In this document: in pieces, positions 1 to 7,951 of the stretch | How the letters are laid out: each line of letters opens with the position of its first letter | Numbering within the stretch: position 1 is the first letter of the stretch | Origin: Bacteroidales bacterium | GTDB taxonomy: Bacteria > Bacteroidota > Bacteroidia > Bacteroidales > UBA932 | DNA length: 64,000 bases | Direction of reading: 5' to 3' | Assembly (NCBI GenBank): GCA_017617035.1 | Contig: JAFZWV010000032.1 | Coordinates: forward strand, 1-64,000 | Made by a program: the position numbers and the translations under genes | Notes under the pieces: generated by a model | Databases searched by the model: none | What the model saw: the letters and a program-made list of their open reading frames with translations, nothing else | What the model was told of the DNA's origin: nothing

Positions 1-1163
1 ACAAGACCCCGCTCGATCCGAAGAGCAACATGAAGGCGGCCCAGTTCGCCCAGCCTCTCTTCGAGTTCAGCGGCGCCTGCGCAGGCTGCGGCGAGACCCC
101 GTACATCAAGAACATCACCCAGCTCTTCGGCGATCGCATGATGATCTCCAACGCTACCGGCTGTTCCTCGATCTACGGCGCCTCCTTCCCCGCCTCGCCT
201 TACTGCACCGATGCCCATGGCCATGGCCCTGCATGGCAGAACTCCCTGTTCGAGGACTTCTGCGAGTTCGGTTACGGCATCAGGCTCGGTTCCGAGCGTC
301 TGCGCGACACAGTAGCGGCCTACATGCAGAAGGGCCTCGAGTGTCCGAAGTGCTCCGCCGAGATGAAGGAGCTCTACCAGAAGTGGCTCGACAACCGCGG
401 AAGCTACGATGTGACCCGCGAGGTCGCCGACAAGCTCGTTCCTCTGATGGAGGCATGCGGCTGCGATGTCAGCAAAGCGCTGCTCGCCCTCAAGGACTAC
501 ATCCCCGCCCGCAGCCAGTGGATAATCGGCGGCGACGGAGCTTCCTACGATATCGGTTACGGCGGACTTGACCATGTCCTCGCAAGCGGCGAGAACGTCA
601 ACATCCTCGTCCTCGATACCGAGGTCTACTCCAACACCGGCGGCCAGTCCTCCAAGGCAACCCCTGCGGGCGCAATCGCCAAGTTCGCGGCCAGCGGTAA
701 GAAGATTCGCAAGAAAGACCTCGGAATGATGGCCATGAGCTATGGCTATGTCTATGTAGCACAGGTCGCCATGGGCGCAAGCCCCGTCCAGTTCATGAAG
801 GTTATCAAGGAGGCCGAGGCCTACGACGGACCGTCGCTGATCATCGCCTACGCCCCTTGTATCAACCATGGTCTTAAAGCCGGCATGGGTCTGAGCCAGA
901 AGGAAGAGAAGCTCGCGGTCGACTGCGGCTACTGGCACCTCTATCACTTCAACCCTGATCTCGAAGAGCAGGGCCAGAACCCCTTCATCCTCGACAGCAA
1001 GGAGCCCGACTGGACCAAGTTCCAGGACTTCCTCAAGGGTGAGGTTCGTTTCGCATCCCTCAGTAAGCTCTTCCCCGAGAGGGCCGAGGAACTTCTCCAG
1101 AAGACCGAGGAGTACGCAAAGATTCGCTACAATTCCTACAAGAAGCTCGCATCGCAGGATTAA
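1..1163 (+). CDS. nifJ: Pyruvate:ferredoxin (flavodoxin) oxidoreductase, C-terminal part, cut by window edge
   Basis: The frame is open to the left edge (codons start at base 3), so only the last ~385 residues are present. The enzyme oxidises pyruvate with CoA to acetyl-CoA and CO2, passing electrons to ferredoxin in the cytoplasm. The visible part is the thiamine-diphosphate domain. CAGCGETPY carries cysteines of the proximal Fe-S cluster, and GDGASYDIGYGG followed by NTGGQSSKATP is the TPP/Mg-binding stretch. Family length is about 1,170-1,190 residues. The stop overlaps the stop of the convergent lipoprotein gene by 4 bases. The small ferredoxin at 6600-6773 is a possible electron acceptor (inference). 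Confidence 0.96.
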   Translation, partial: KTPLDPKSNMKAAQFAQPLFEFSGACAGCGETPYIKNITQLFGDRMMISNATGCSSIYGASFPASPYCTDAHGHGPAWQNSLFEDFCEFGYGIRLGSERLRDTVAAYMQKGLECPKCSAEMKELYQKWLDNRGSYDVTREVADKLVPLMEACGCDVSKALLALKDYIPARSQWIIGGDGASYDIGYGGLDHVLASGENVNILVLDTEVYSNTGGQSSKATPAGAIAKFAASGKKIRKKDLGMMAMSYGYVYVAQVAMGASPVQFMKVIKEAEAYDGPSLIIAYAPCINHGLKAGMGLSQKEEKLAVDCGYWHLYHFNPDLEEQGQNPFILDSKEPDWTKFQDFLKGEVRFASLSKLFPERAEELLQKTEEYAKIRYNSYKKLASQD

Positions 1164-2956
1164 TCCTCCTCGAACAGAGCATACTTCCTGATTATCGCGG
1201 CAATCTCCGGATCGAGGTTGCCGCGATATTTGTATGTCGGCTCTGCGGCGACCGCTTTCAGGAGATGTTCGACCGCGTCTGTTTCGCGGCCGCGGCGGCT
1301 ATAGGAGAGCGCGAGGATGTAGTCGACCGGCGCCGACGAAGGCAGGCTCTCCAGTATCTCCGCCGCGGTCGCGTTGTAGTCCAGCGCCATGTACGCCACC
1401 GCCGTATTGAAGTCGCGGTAGGCCGACAGCACAGAGAGGGCCTGTTCGTATTCGCGATCCAGCAGAAGGCTCACTCCGCGCATGTAGGTGGAGTCCGGGA
1501 CAGTGGTCACGAGAGTGTCCTGCTCTATCCCCTTGCGGTGGAGATGGTAATCGAAACGGACATGGCGCAGCGCCGGGTAGTGCTTACACTTGATGTACGG
1601 GAAGAACTTCTGGCCGCGCAGTTTCGACTCGCGCACGTCGGGGTCCTTCTCGGCGCAGATGCGCCTGTAGGCCTTTCGTTCCCAGGCGCGCAGCATAGGG
1701 TCCGCCTCCACCAGCGAATCGAGCATCTCCCAGTTCTCGGCGATCCCGCGGGCGGTGCAGTCGAGCCCGAAGTACTCGCGGACGGCGTCCGCACGCTGCT
1801 GGGCGAGACGGGCATTGCCCGCGTAGGGGCCGTCGGGACTGCAGGAGGAGGTTACGATCAGCGAGTCAAGCTCCAGCTCACGGTCGCACAGGAGTTCGGC
1901 CATTCGCTCCCGCAGGCCGGCGACCTTTTGCGCGTTATCCGCGAGAGAAGTGTCCACAGTGCTGCTCCCGCCCGCGAACGCAAGGCTGCAGGAAATGTTC
2001 TCGCGGATGGCGCGCGGAATGAGGACGGTGAGGAAACGGGTGGTCGTGTCCGCGAGGGTGCTGACCGAGCTGACGTAGAAGGTGACCGGCTCGCTTCGGG
2101 GCAGCTCGCAGATCACGCGGTCCGCGTCGTAGATGGCCCCGTCGACCGTGACCGTTATCTTGCGCAGGCCGGGCCTGGTGTGCATGCGGTGCGAGTAAGT
2201 GTAGATGAACGGATGCGTGCCCAGGCATACCGAGTCGAGGCGCGCGTACTCAGGCTCTATCGGCACCTTGATATACCTGCGGCGCAGCGACTCTTTTCGG
2301 GAGGCCTTGCGGGCATTGAGCCATTTAAGACCACGGCGGGAGTAGTGGTCCTCGACCTCTTCCCGGCTTAGCTCGGCCGTGCGCTGGAGAAACTTGCCGG
2401 CCTGGTCACGGTCCACGAAAAGGGAACTGTCACGCGAGAGGCTTCTGAGGTAGCGGTCATAGCGATCGTAGCCGCGTATCTGGGCACGGCGGAAGTCTTC
2501 GCCCGTGATGAGGACGGGCTCAAGGCGGAGCGTGTCCTCCATAACAAACATCAGCGGCTCGAAGCGCAACTGCCAGGCCGGGTCCTGGAGCGAGTCGCTC
2601 ACCACTATCATGAAATCGAGGTCTATATCGCCGAGGCGCTCGGCCACATTGCGGAATCGGGCTACCAAAACGGCCGCTCGCAGTTGCTCAGAGGCGACCA
2701 TTTCGCCTGTCTGTTCATCGCGTATGGCTTTCATGATGTGGAGTTCCTGGCCGTTTTCACCTTCTACGGTCAGGTCCTCTACGCTGGTCTGGCGTATACG
2801 GTTTACCTTTTCTTCGCTAAGTTCAGGAAGCGAAAGCGCTGCGGTCTGCGAGCCGTTGCGTATTTGTTCAATCTTCTTCTTGGAGGATGCGCATGAACAC
2901 ACTAGTGCCGCGGCAATGACTGCGAAGGCAGCCATGGTCAGTTTTGAAGTTTTCAT
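1160..2956 (-). CDS. Lipoprotein with OmpA-like motif and C-terminal TPR-like helices
   Basis: A 598-residue protein with a lipoprotein signal ending in VCSCASS, so it is probably envelope-anchored. Around residues 350-390 the stretch SSCSPDGPYAGNARLAQQRA, followed by ADAVREYFG, resembles the peptidoglycan-binding part of OmpA-like domains (N..L...RA..V..YL). The last ~90 residues (ALSYSRRGRETDAVEHLLKA) look like tetratricopeptide helices. The middle is rich in Arg and Asp and matches no domain I can name. It lies 20 bases behind the short LysR gene on the same strand, so the two probably share a transcript. A structural envelope role is inferred; no enzyme motif is seen. Confidence 0.75.
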   Translation of the reverse strand: MKTSKLTMAAFAVIAAALVCSCASSKKKIEQIRNGSQTAALSLPELSEEKVNRIRQTSVEDLTVEGENGQELHIMKAIRDEQTGEMVASEQLRAAVLVARFRNVAERLGDIDLDFMIVVSDSLQDPAWQLRFEPLMFVMEDTLRLEPVLITGEDFRRAQIRGYDRYDRYLRSLSRDSSLFVDRDQAGKFLQRTAELSREEVEDHYSRRGLKWLNARKASRKESLRRRYIKVPIEPEYARLDSVCLGTHPFIYTYSHRMHTRPGLRKITVTVDGAIYDADRVICELPRSEPVTFYVSSVSTLADTTTRFLTVLIPRAIRENISCSLAFAGGSSTVDTSLADNAQKVAGLRERMAELLCDRELELDSLIVTSSCSPDGPYAGNARLAQQRADAVREYFGLDCTARGIAENWEMLDSLVEADPMLRAWERKAYRRICAEKDPDVRESKLRGQKFFPYIKCKHYPALRHVRFDYHLHRKGIEQDTLVTTVPDSTYMRGVSLLLDREYEQALSVLSAYRDFNTAVAYMALDYNATAAEILESLPSSAPVDYILALSYSRRGRETDAVEHLLKAVAAEPTYKYRGNLDPEIAAIIRKYALFEED

Positions 2957-2976
2957 AGTATTTCATTTTGATTGGA

Positions 2977-3339
2977 TTAGTCTTCTTTAAGTTTTAGGTG
3001 AAGGTCTCCGCCCGTACTCCAGATCTGGACTTTCTTCGAACCGTTTAATGTGACTTCCAGCGGCTCATCGGCCTGTTTTTCCGGATCCAGGGCGTCATTT
3101 GCGGCGCCGTACCAGTGAAGGATTTCGTCGGCGTAATTTTTCAGGAGTTCGCCTGTCGGAGTGATGGAAAGAGAGTTTCGAGTGCGATCGAAAAGAACGG
3201 CGCCTGTCTGGCGCTCGAGCTCGGCTATGTTCTGGCTGACGGCAGACTGGCTCACGCCAAGTCTGCGCGCGGCAGCCGAGAAGCCCCCGAGCTCAGCGAC
3301 GGTCACAAAAACCCTCAATCTAAAATCTTCCTCCAACAC
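2977..3339 (-). CDS. Short LysR-type DNA-binding protein (HTH domain only)
   Basis: 120 residues. Residues 1-65 are a normal LysR winged helix-turn-helix (FSAAARRLGVSQSAVSQNIAELE, then LFDRTRNSLSITPTGE). The ~200-residue effector-binding domain of LysR regulators is absent. Instead there is a short tail (DEPLEVTLNGSKKVQIWSTG) that could form beta strands. No frameshifted remnant of an effector domain is visible downstream, where the lipoprotein gene begins after 20 bases. HTH-only LysR proteins occur in Bacteroidota, so this may be complete. The start is GTG at 3339. A TATATTTG box 8 bases upstream implies an almost leaderless message. The likely target is its own divergent promoter region (inference). 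Confidence 0.8.
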   Translation of the reverse strand: MLEEDFRLRVFVTVAELGGFSAAARRLGVSQSAVSQNIAELERQTGAVLFDRTRNSLSITPTGELLKNYADEILHWYGAANDALDPEKQADEPLEVTLNGSKKVQIWSTGGDLHLKLKED

Positions 3340-3346
3340 AATGGTA

Positions 3347-3354
3347 CAAATATA
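3347..3354 (-). promoter_or_regulatory. -7 box of the short LysR gene
   Basis: TATATTTG on the minus strand matches the Bacteroidota -7 consensus TAnnTTTG. It ends 8 bases before the GTG start, leaving little or no 5' leader. It lies 12 bases from the oppositely directed box at 3367-3374. No clear TTTG -33 box is present. Confidence 0.6.
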
Positions 3355-3366
3355 AGAATCATTTTT

Positions 3367-3374
3367 TATATTTG
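3367..3374 (+). promoter_or_regulatory. -7 box of the OmpA-like repeat protein gene
   Basis: TATATTTG on the plus strand matches TAnnTTTG and lies 25 bases before the GTG start at 3400. It faces away from the minus-strand box at 3347-3354, so the two promoters overlap in their upstream parts. Confidence 0.65.
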
Positions 3375-3399
3375 TAGTTCAAACCAAAACCACTTCGAA

Positions 3400-5493
3400 G
3401 TGAAAAAGACTATTCTAATCGCCGTTCTTATCTGCTTGTTTGCAGGTATTGCCAACGCTCAAACTAAAGCTGAGACCGTCAGGACAGACAAAGTCTACGT
3501 CTCCCTTGGAGCGGGAACTCAGATCTCATTAAACCTTAGGTTCATCGATGCAGGAGGTCAGTTTGAGTTGGGTTGGTGGTTCTCCCCCATCACAGCTATC
3601 GCTGTCAACGCAGGTGGAAACCTTATAGTAGGACGCAACACCGCCGGTGCCGATGAAATCTTCGCCGGCAAGGAATTCGATCTCCAGGCCCGCATTCTCG
3701 GACTCCTCGAATTCACCAATCTCTTCCTTGGCGATGAAGAAGGCGCAAGAGCCCGATTCCATGTCGCAGGCTATGCCGGATTGGGTAAAATAGTCAATGA
3801 AGTACCTACAGCCGGAAGCAAGTACTACTGGCTTCCCTCAATCGGTGTCGATCTCAGCGACAGGATTTCCCAACACACAAGCATGTTCCTGCGCGCCGGA
3901 GTTAACCTCTATCACCCTATTCGCAACCTTACCGTCTATCCTGAAGCAAGCATCGGTCTGAGGTTCGGTCTCGGCAAGGGCCGCACCTACGACAAAGACC
4001 CTCATCAGGCCTATAAGGACAATATCGCAGCTCTTGAGCAGGAGCTCGAGAAGGAAAGGAATAAGGTAAAGACAGATACCGTCGTCGTGACCGAGACTAA
4101 AGAAGTCGAAGTGGAAAAACTCGTTCGCGACACCGTTCTCGTAAAGGTCAATCAGGTCGACACGCTTACCATCTACGATGTTGTAGAAGTCGGTAACGGC
4201 GCTCCCGTCAAGGCAGACACCGTCTTCGTAAAAGATACCATCTTTGTAGATTCCGAGCCTATAGTCAAAACCGATACTATCCTCGTCTACTCCCAGCCTG
4301 AGATTCTGGTCAAGACCGTCTATGTAGATAGCGTAGGCGCTCCTGCAGCAGATTCAGTCTATACAGACGCCGTAGCTCAGGTAGATACCGTTTACATCGT
4401 TTCTGAGCCCGAGGTTCAGATTCAGGTTCAGACCGATACCGTTTTCGTCGCCTCTGAGCCGGAGTTCCTGATTCAGATTCAGACAGACACTGTTTTCGTT
4501 GCTTCCGAGCCCGAGATTCAGATTCAGGTCCAGAAGGACACTATTTTCGTCCCGACCGAGCCCGAAATCATGGTTAGGACCGTCTACGTCAATAAAGAGC
4601 CCATCATCCTGAAGGACACCGTTTTCGTAGCTACAGACCCCGAGGTTCAGATCCAGACCGTCTACCGCGATAAGGAGCCTATCATCCTCGTCGATACGGT
4701 ATTCGTACAGTCCGACCCCGAAATTGAGATCAGGACTGTCTATCGCGACCGCGAAGTCGTTAAGGTTCAGACAGATACTGTTTTCGTAGCATCCGAGCCC
4801 GAGGTTCAGATTCAGGTCCAGGTCCAGAAAGACACCGTCTTCGTTCCTTCTGATCCTACAATCCAGACCGACACAGTTTTCGTCGACAGAGAGATTGCCG
4901 GAAAGATTGACACTGTTCTGGTCGAAAAAGATCCTATCGTTCAGATAGACACCGTAGTTATCGAGAAGGATCCTATCGTCCAGATTGATACCGTTGTCGT
5001 AGAAAAAGATCCTATCGTTCAGATAGACACCGTAGTTATTGAGAAGGACCCTGTCATCCAGATCGATACCGTTCTTGTCGAGAAGGATCCTATCGTTCAA
5101 GTTGATACCGTTATCGTCAACGTACCAGTCGAGCCCGAAAGCACCATCATCTATGTCCTGTTCCCGGAGAACGCAGCATGGGTCAACTATGGCGCCCGCA
5201 AGCAGCTCGACAAGATTTCGAAGGAAATCAAGGAATACGACGGCGGCGGCAAATATCTGCTCATCGCCCCGGTATCGCCCGACAGCGAAGATCCTGTCAA
5301 GGCCTACAACCTCGGCGTAAGGCGTGTTTCCCAGGTAAGGCTCCACCTCATCAGGGAGAACGGCGTCGACAGCCGCAAGCTTCAGGAGAGCGTTATCGTA
5401 TCCCCTGCCGGCATCGCCGTTGAAGACGGAAACGCTTTCGTGATTGTAGCCCGCGAGGACGATCCCCGCATCAGCGAAATACTCGGACAGTAG
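3400..5493 (+). CDS. Outer-membrane protein: barrel, ~20 DTVxV repeats, OmpA-like end
   Basis: 697 residues from GTG 3400, chosen because a clear signal peptide (KKTILIAVLICLFAGIANAQ) follows it and a -7 box precedes it. An open extension to 3115 crosses the promoter and is rejected. Residues ~25-205 alternate like a small outer-membrane beta-barrel. A short coiled coil (ALEQELEKERNKVK) follows. Residues ~225-585 hold about twenty DT(V/I)xV units, ending in near-perfect 12-residue repeats (EKDPIVQIDTVV). The last ~110 residues resemble OmpA, with KAYNLGVRRVSQV matching the N..L...R peptidoglycan-binding helix. The repeat may act as a spacer between outer membrane and peptidoglycan (inference). 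Confidence 0.8.
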   Translation: MKKTILIAVLICLFAGIANAQTKAETVRTDKVYVSLGAGTQISLNLRFIDAGGQFELGWWFSPITAIAVNAGGNLIVGRNTAGADEIFAGKEFDLQARILGLLEFTNLFLGDEEGARARFHVAGYAGLGKIVNEVPTAGSKYYWLPSIGVDLSDRISQHTSMFLRAGVNLYHPIRNLTVYPEASIGLRFGLGKGRTYDKDPHQAYKDNIAALEQELEKERNKVKTDTVVVTETKEVEVEKLVRDTVLVKVNQVDTLTIYDVVEVGNGAPVKADTVFVKDTIFVDSEPIVKTDTILVYSQPEILVKTVYVDSVGAPAADSVYTDAVAQVDTVYIVSEPEVQIQVQTDTVFVASEPEFLIQIQTDTVFVASEPEIQIQVQKDTIFVPTEPEIMVRTVYVNKEPIILKDTVFVATDPEVQIQTVYRDKEPIILVDTVFVQSDPEIEIRTVYRDREVVKVQTDTVFVASEPEVQIQVQVQKDTVFVPSDPTIQTDTVFVDREIAGKIDTVLVEKDPIVQIDTVVIEKDPIVQIDTVVVEKDPIVQIDTVVIEKDPVIQIDTVLVEKDPIVQVDTVIVNVPVEPESTIIYVLFPENAAWVNYGARKQLDKISKEIKEYDGGGKYLLIAPVSPDSEDPVKAYNLGVRRVSQVRLHLIRENGVDSRKLQESVIVSPAGIAVEDGNAFVIVAREDDPRISEILGQ
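4920..5113 (+). repeat. 36-bp tandem coding repeats (12-residue units)
   Basis: Within the preceding gene, about five 36-bp units encode EKDPIVQIDTVV with small changes. Two adjacent units form a near-identical 72-bp higher-order repeat (from about 4930 and from about 5002), which suggests recent duplication. The preceding ~800 bases hold older, diverged versions of the same motif. Confidence 0.85.
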
Positions 5494-5505
5494 CATATTA
5501 ATCCG

Positions 5506-6459
5506 ATGGCTAAAATCCAGTCGGAAAGCATCCTGTACAACATCCTCCGCTACCCGGTCGACGCTTGTATCAGACGAATGTTCAGAAAAATGAGGACCTC
5601 GGGGAAGAAAGATCTTCCCAAGGACGGGGTCCTCATTCTTGCTCCTAATCACTGCAATACTTTGCTGGACGCTCTCGTGGTGCTCCAGTGTTCACACCAT
5701 CCTACGGCCTTCGGTGCACGCGCCGATATCTTCCGCAATCCAAAGATCGCCGCGCTGCTGAACTGGCTCAGGATGGTCCCCATGGCCCGTTTCCGCGACG
5801 GTCTGGCCGAAGTAAGAAATAATTTCTCTGTTTTCGACGAAGCCGCCGAATGCGCTGTAGCCGGAGTTCCCTTCTGCATATTTCCTGAAGGCAAACACAC
5901 TCCCGGTTATGAAGTTCAGCCCGTCAAGAGCGGAGTATTCCGCATTATGGAGGCGGCCCAGGAAAAAACTGACAAGACAGTATATATAGTTCCCATCGGA
6001 CTGAGCTATTCAGACTTTTACCGTCCGAAACCGGATATATATATAAGATATGGTAAAGCTATTCCGGCGAATGAGATTCTTGCTCTGCCTCCCAAGGAAA
6101 GAAGCGAGAAACTCCATCAGGCGATTCAGGAGCTCGTAATTAAGCCGGAGGCGAAAGAGGATCCGCTTTGGATGATGATACTTAAATGGCTGATCAGTAT
6201 CATTCTGTCACCGGTAATCATCTCTGCGATTCTTCTCTCTTGCCCTATCTGGATTACCTCTGAAGCAATCGTTCGCTACGGAGTCAAGGACAAAGCATGG
6301 TCGAACACAGTCCGCTTCGCCTGCAGACTGATAGGCACTGTCCTTCTGACTATCATTTACGGAGTTCTGGGCTTTATCTTCCTGCCCTGGTGGGGAGCAA
6401 TAGCGCTAATACTCTTCTTCTGGGTTGCTCCTAACTTCTTCTATCAGTTGTTTAGGTAG
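5506..6459 (+). CDS. PlsC-type glycerol-phosphate acyltransferase with C-terminal membrane segments
   Basis: 317 residues of the PF01553 family, which transfers acyl groups to glycerol- or lysophospholipids at the inner membrane. Block I is NHCNTLLD, with His and Asp separated by five residues as in the NHPN-type subfamily. FPEGKHTPG is block III. The C-terminal ~100 residues contain two or three membrane segments (WLISIILSPVIISAILL and the stretch from VLLTIIYGVLGFIF). It starts 12 bases after the OmpA-like gene and probably shares its transcript. The acyl acceptor cannot be told from sequence. Confidence 0.85.
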   Translation: MAKIQSESILYNILRYPVDACIRRMFRKMRTSGKKDLPKDGVLILAPNHCNTLLDALVVLQCSHHPTAFGARADIFRNPKIAALLNWLRMVPMARFRDGLAEVRNNFSVFDEAAECAVAGVPFCIFPEGKHTPGYEVQPVKSGVFRIMEAAQEKTDKTVYIVPIGLSYSDFYRPKPDIYIRYGKAIPANEILALPPKERSEKLHQAIQELVIKPEAKEDPLWMMILKWLISIILSPVIISAILLSCPIWITSEAIVRYGVKDKAWSNTVRFACRLIGTVLLTIIYGVLGFIFLPWWGAIALILFFWVAPNFFYQLFR

Positions 6460-6483
6460 CAATCGTTAGTCTATCAGCTACAC

Positions 6484-6571
6484 AGAACCCCCTAAAGCCC
6501 GCTATCGCCTGGAGACGCTTCGCGTCAAACGGCGACCCTGGTCCGGGAAAATGCGGTCTTTAGGGGGTTCT
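6484..6571. repeat. Family A structured palindromic element, copy 1
   Basis: Perfect 14-base arms (AGAACCCCCTAAAG at 6484-6497, complement at 6558-6571) enclose a core shared with copies at 10414 and 32041. The core is TATCGCCTGG, an inner hairpin GACGC-TTC-GCGTC, then GGCGACCC and GGTCCGGGAAAATG. CGCC/GGCG forms a second helix. It sits between convergent genes and has no U-tract after it. Confidence 0.85.
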
Positions 6572-6599
6572 ATGTTGCCGAAACGACTGCGTGTTGGGG

Positions 6600-6773
6600 T
6601 TATTCACCAGGGGTGATAGCTCCGGTCGGGCATGCGTCTGCGCAAGTTCCGCAGTCGATGCAGATAGCGGGATCGATGCTGTAGACATCTCCCTCTTTGA
6701 TTGCACCGGTAGGGCACTCGCTCTGGCAGGTTCCGCAAGCGACACAAGTGTCGGCAGAGATTTTGTAAGCCAT
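6600..6773 (-). CDS. Small 2[4Fe-4S] ferredoxin
   Basis: 57 residues (MAYKISADTCVACGTCQSEC onward). Two CxxCxxCxxxCP motifs (Cys 10/13/16/20 and 38/41/44/48) bind two [4Fe-4S] clusters, the pattern of clostridial-type ferredoxins. It is a cytoplasmic electron carrier, plausibly a partner of the pyruvate:ferredoxin oxidoreductase at the left edge of the window. The gene is transcribed alone from a TACATTTG box at 6803-6810, divergently from the DUF1573 gene. Confidence 0.95.
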   Translation of the reverse strand: MAYKISADTCVACGTCQSECPTGAIKEGDVYSIDPAICIDCGTCADACPTGAITPGE

Positions 6774-6802
6774 AATGTTTGTTGTTTAGAATTTCGCTGG
6801 TG

Positions 6803-6810
6803 CAAATGTA
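6803..6810 (-). promoter_or_regulatory. -7 box of the ferredoxin gene
   Basis: TACATTTG on the minus strand (TAnnTTTG), 30 bases before the ATG at 6773. Confidence 0.6.
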
Positions 6811-6822
6811 ACAATTTGTGGT

Positions 6823-6830
6823 TAACTTTG
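6823..6830 (+). promoter_or_regulatory. -7 box of the DUF1573 gene
   Basis: TAACTTTG (TAnnTTTG) ends 5 bases before the ATG at 6836, so the message is predicted to be leaderless or nearly so. It is divergent from the ferredoxin box. Confidence 0.55.
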
Positions 6831-6835
6831 CAATT

Positions 6836-7927
6836 ATGTCAAAGGCATTGTTAAAAGCTTTTATGGTGTTCGTTGCCGGGGCCTGTCTTTCGGCAGGAGC
6901 CTTCGCTCAGAGCAAGTTCGCGGGAATCGTTTCCCTCGATAAGACCGTCCACGACTGGGGTGATGTTACAGTTAAGGACGGCCCGCTGAGCTGCACCTTC
7001 ACCGTGACCAATATATCTGACGAGCCGGTCCAGATCCGCACTGTCGCAAGTTCTTGCGGCTGTACGGGCGTTACTTGGACTATGGGCGCCATCCAGCCCG
7101 GCGAGGCCGGAACCGTCCAGGCTACGTACTCTAACGACGAGGGACCGTATGCCTTCGATAAGACCCTGACCGTCTCGTTCGTGGGCGTGCGCAAGCCGCT
7201 GGTGCTTCATCTGCGCGGGGTCGTGCACCCGAAAAAGCTGCCCCTGAAGGAGACTTATACCGTCCAGTTCGGGCAGCTCGGTTTCCGTGAGTCCGAAATC
7301 AAGATAGGCAACCTCAGCCAGGGCGAGCAAAAAAGCGCAGAGGTCCGGGTGGCCAACGTCGGGAAGAAGGAGATCACGGTCAGCTTCGACTGCGTCTCCC
7401 CTTTCCTTTCGTTTACACCGTCAGAGCTTACGATAGCCGGCAATTCGACCGCTATTCTGGGCGTGACGATTACGGCCGACCGCAGCCTCTGGGGCAACAA
7501 CGTCTATTATGCAACCCCGGTGGTTAACGGGGTCAGGCAAGAGAGCCGAATCGCCTTCACGGCCGCCACACGCGAGAATTTCGATTCGTGGACCGAGATG
7601 CAGCGCATGGCCGCCCCTTCCGCCGACTATGACGGCTCGTTCGCGGCAGACCCGGTCGAGGCCGGAACTCCGATTAAGGCTAAGTTCAAGATTGCCAATA
7701 CGGGCCGCTCTCCTCTGCAGATTTACAAGATTGATTACAATCGCGACAATATCACGCCAGGCTTGGTTCCGCTCAGCATCAAACCCGGCTCCAAGGCCTT
7801 TTTCGAGTTCGAGTTGGATACTGCCGGCATGAAACCCGACAGCGAGAATCTTGGGATAATCACTCTTTATACGAATGATCCCCATCATAGCCTGATTCAT
7901 CTTTATATTGACGTGATTATTTTGTAA
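6836..7927 (+). CDS. DUF1573 domain protein, exported
   Basis: 363 residues from ATG 6836. The alternative GTG at 6818 lies before the -7 box and is rejected. The signal peptide is MSKALLKAFMVFVAGACLSAGAFAQ. Residues ~35-130 are a DUF1573 immunoglobulin-like domain with the usual FTVTNISDEPVQI and SSCGCTGVTW motifs. Two further beta-sandwich segments follow, the second carrying FKIANTGRSPLQI. DUF1573 proteins are common exported proteins of Bacteroidota with no settled function; the motifs resemble PapD/MSP-type beta sandwiches. parE follows after 24 bases. Confidence 0.85.
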   Translation: MSKALLKAFMVFVAGACLSAGAFAQSKFAGIVSLDKTVHDWGDVTVKDGPLSCTFTVTNISDEPVQIRTVASSCGCTGVTWTMGAIQPGEAGTVQATYSNDEGPYAFDKTLTVSFVGVRKPLVLHLRGVVHPKKLPLKETYTVQFGQLGFRESEIKIGNLSQGEQKSAEVRVANVGKKEITVSFDCVSPFLSFTPSELTIAGNSTAILGVTITADRSLWGNNVYYATPVVNGVRQESRIAFTAATRENFDSWTEMQRMAAPSADYDGSFAADPVEAGTPIKAKFKIANTGRSPLQIYKIDYNRDNITPGLVPLSIKPGSKAFFEFELDTAGMKPDSENLGIITLYTNDPHHSLIHLYIDVIIL

Positions 7928-7951
7928 CTTAGCGCCGCAAAATCTCTAAAG

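Noticed and set aside
1265-2371. 368-codon plus-strand open frame opposite the OmpA/TPR lipoprotein
   Set aside because: Arg/Val-rich translation typical of the opposite strand of a GC-rich gene, with no start signal; the minus-strand gene has a lipoprotein signal and OmpA-like motif.
3115-3399. Upstream extension of the OmpA-like repeat protein
   Set aside because: It runs antisense through the LysR gene and over the -7 box at 3367-3374; GTG 3400 begins a clean signal peptide.
4910-5115. Regular 36-bp repeats suggesting a CRISPR array
   Set aside because: The repeats are contiguous with no unique spacers, stay in one reading frame and encode a protein repeat inside an outer-membrane protein gene; there are no cas genes.
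6484-6571. Simple intrinsic terminator for the convergent genes
   Set aside because: There is no U-tract on either side and the ~50-base core recurs at two other sites, so it is a repeat element, although it might also hinder transcription.
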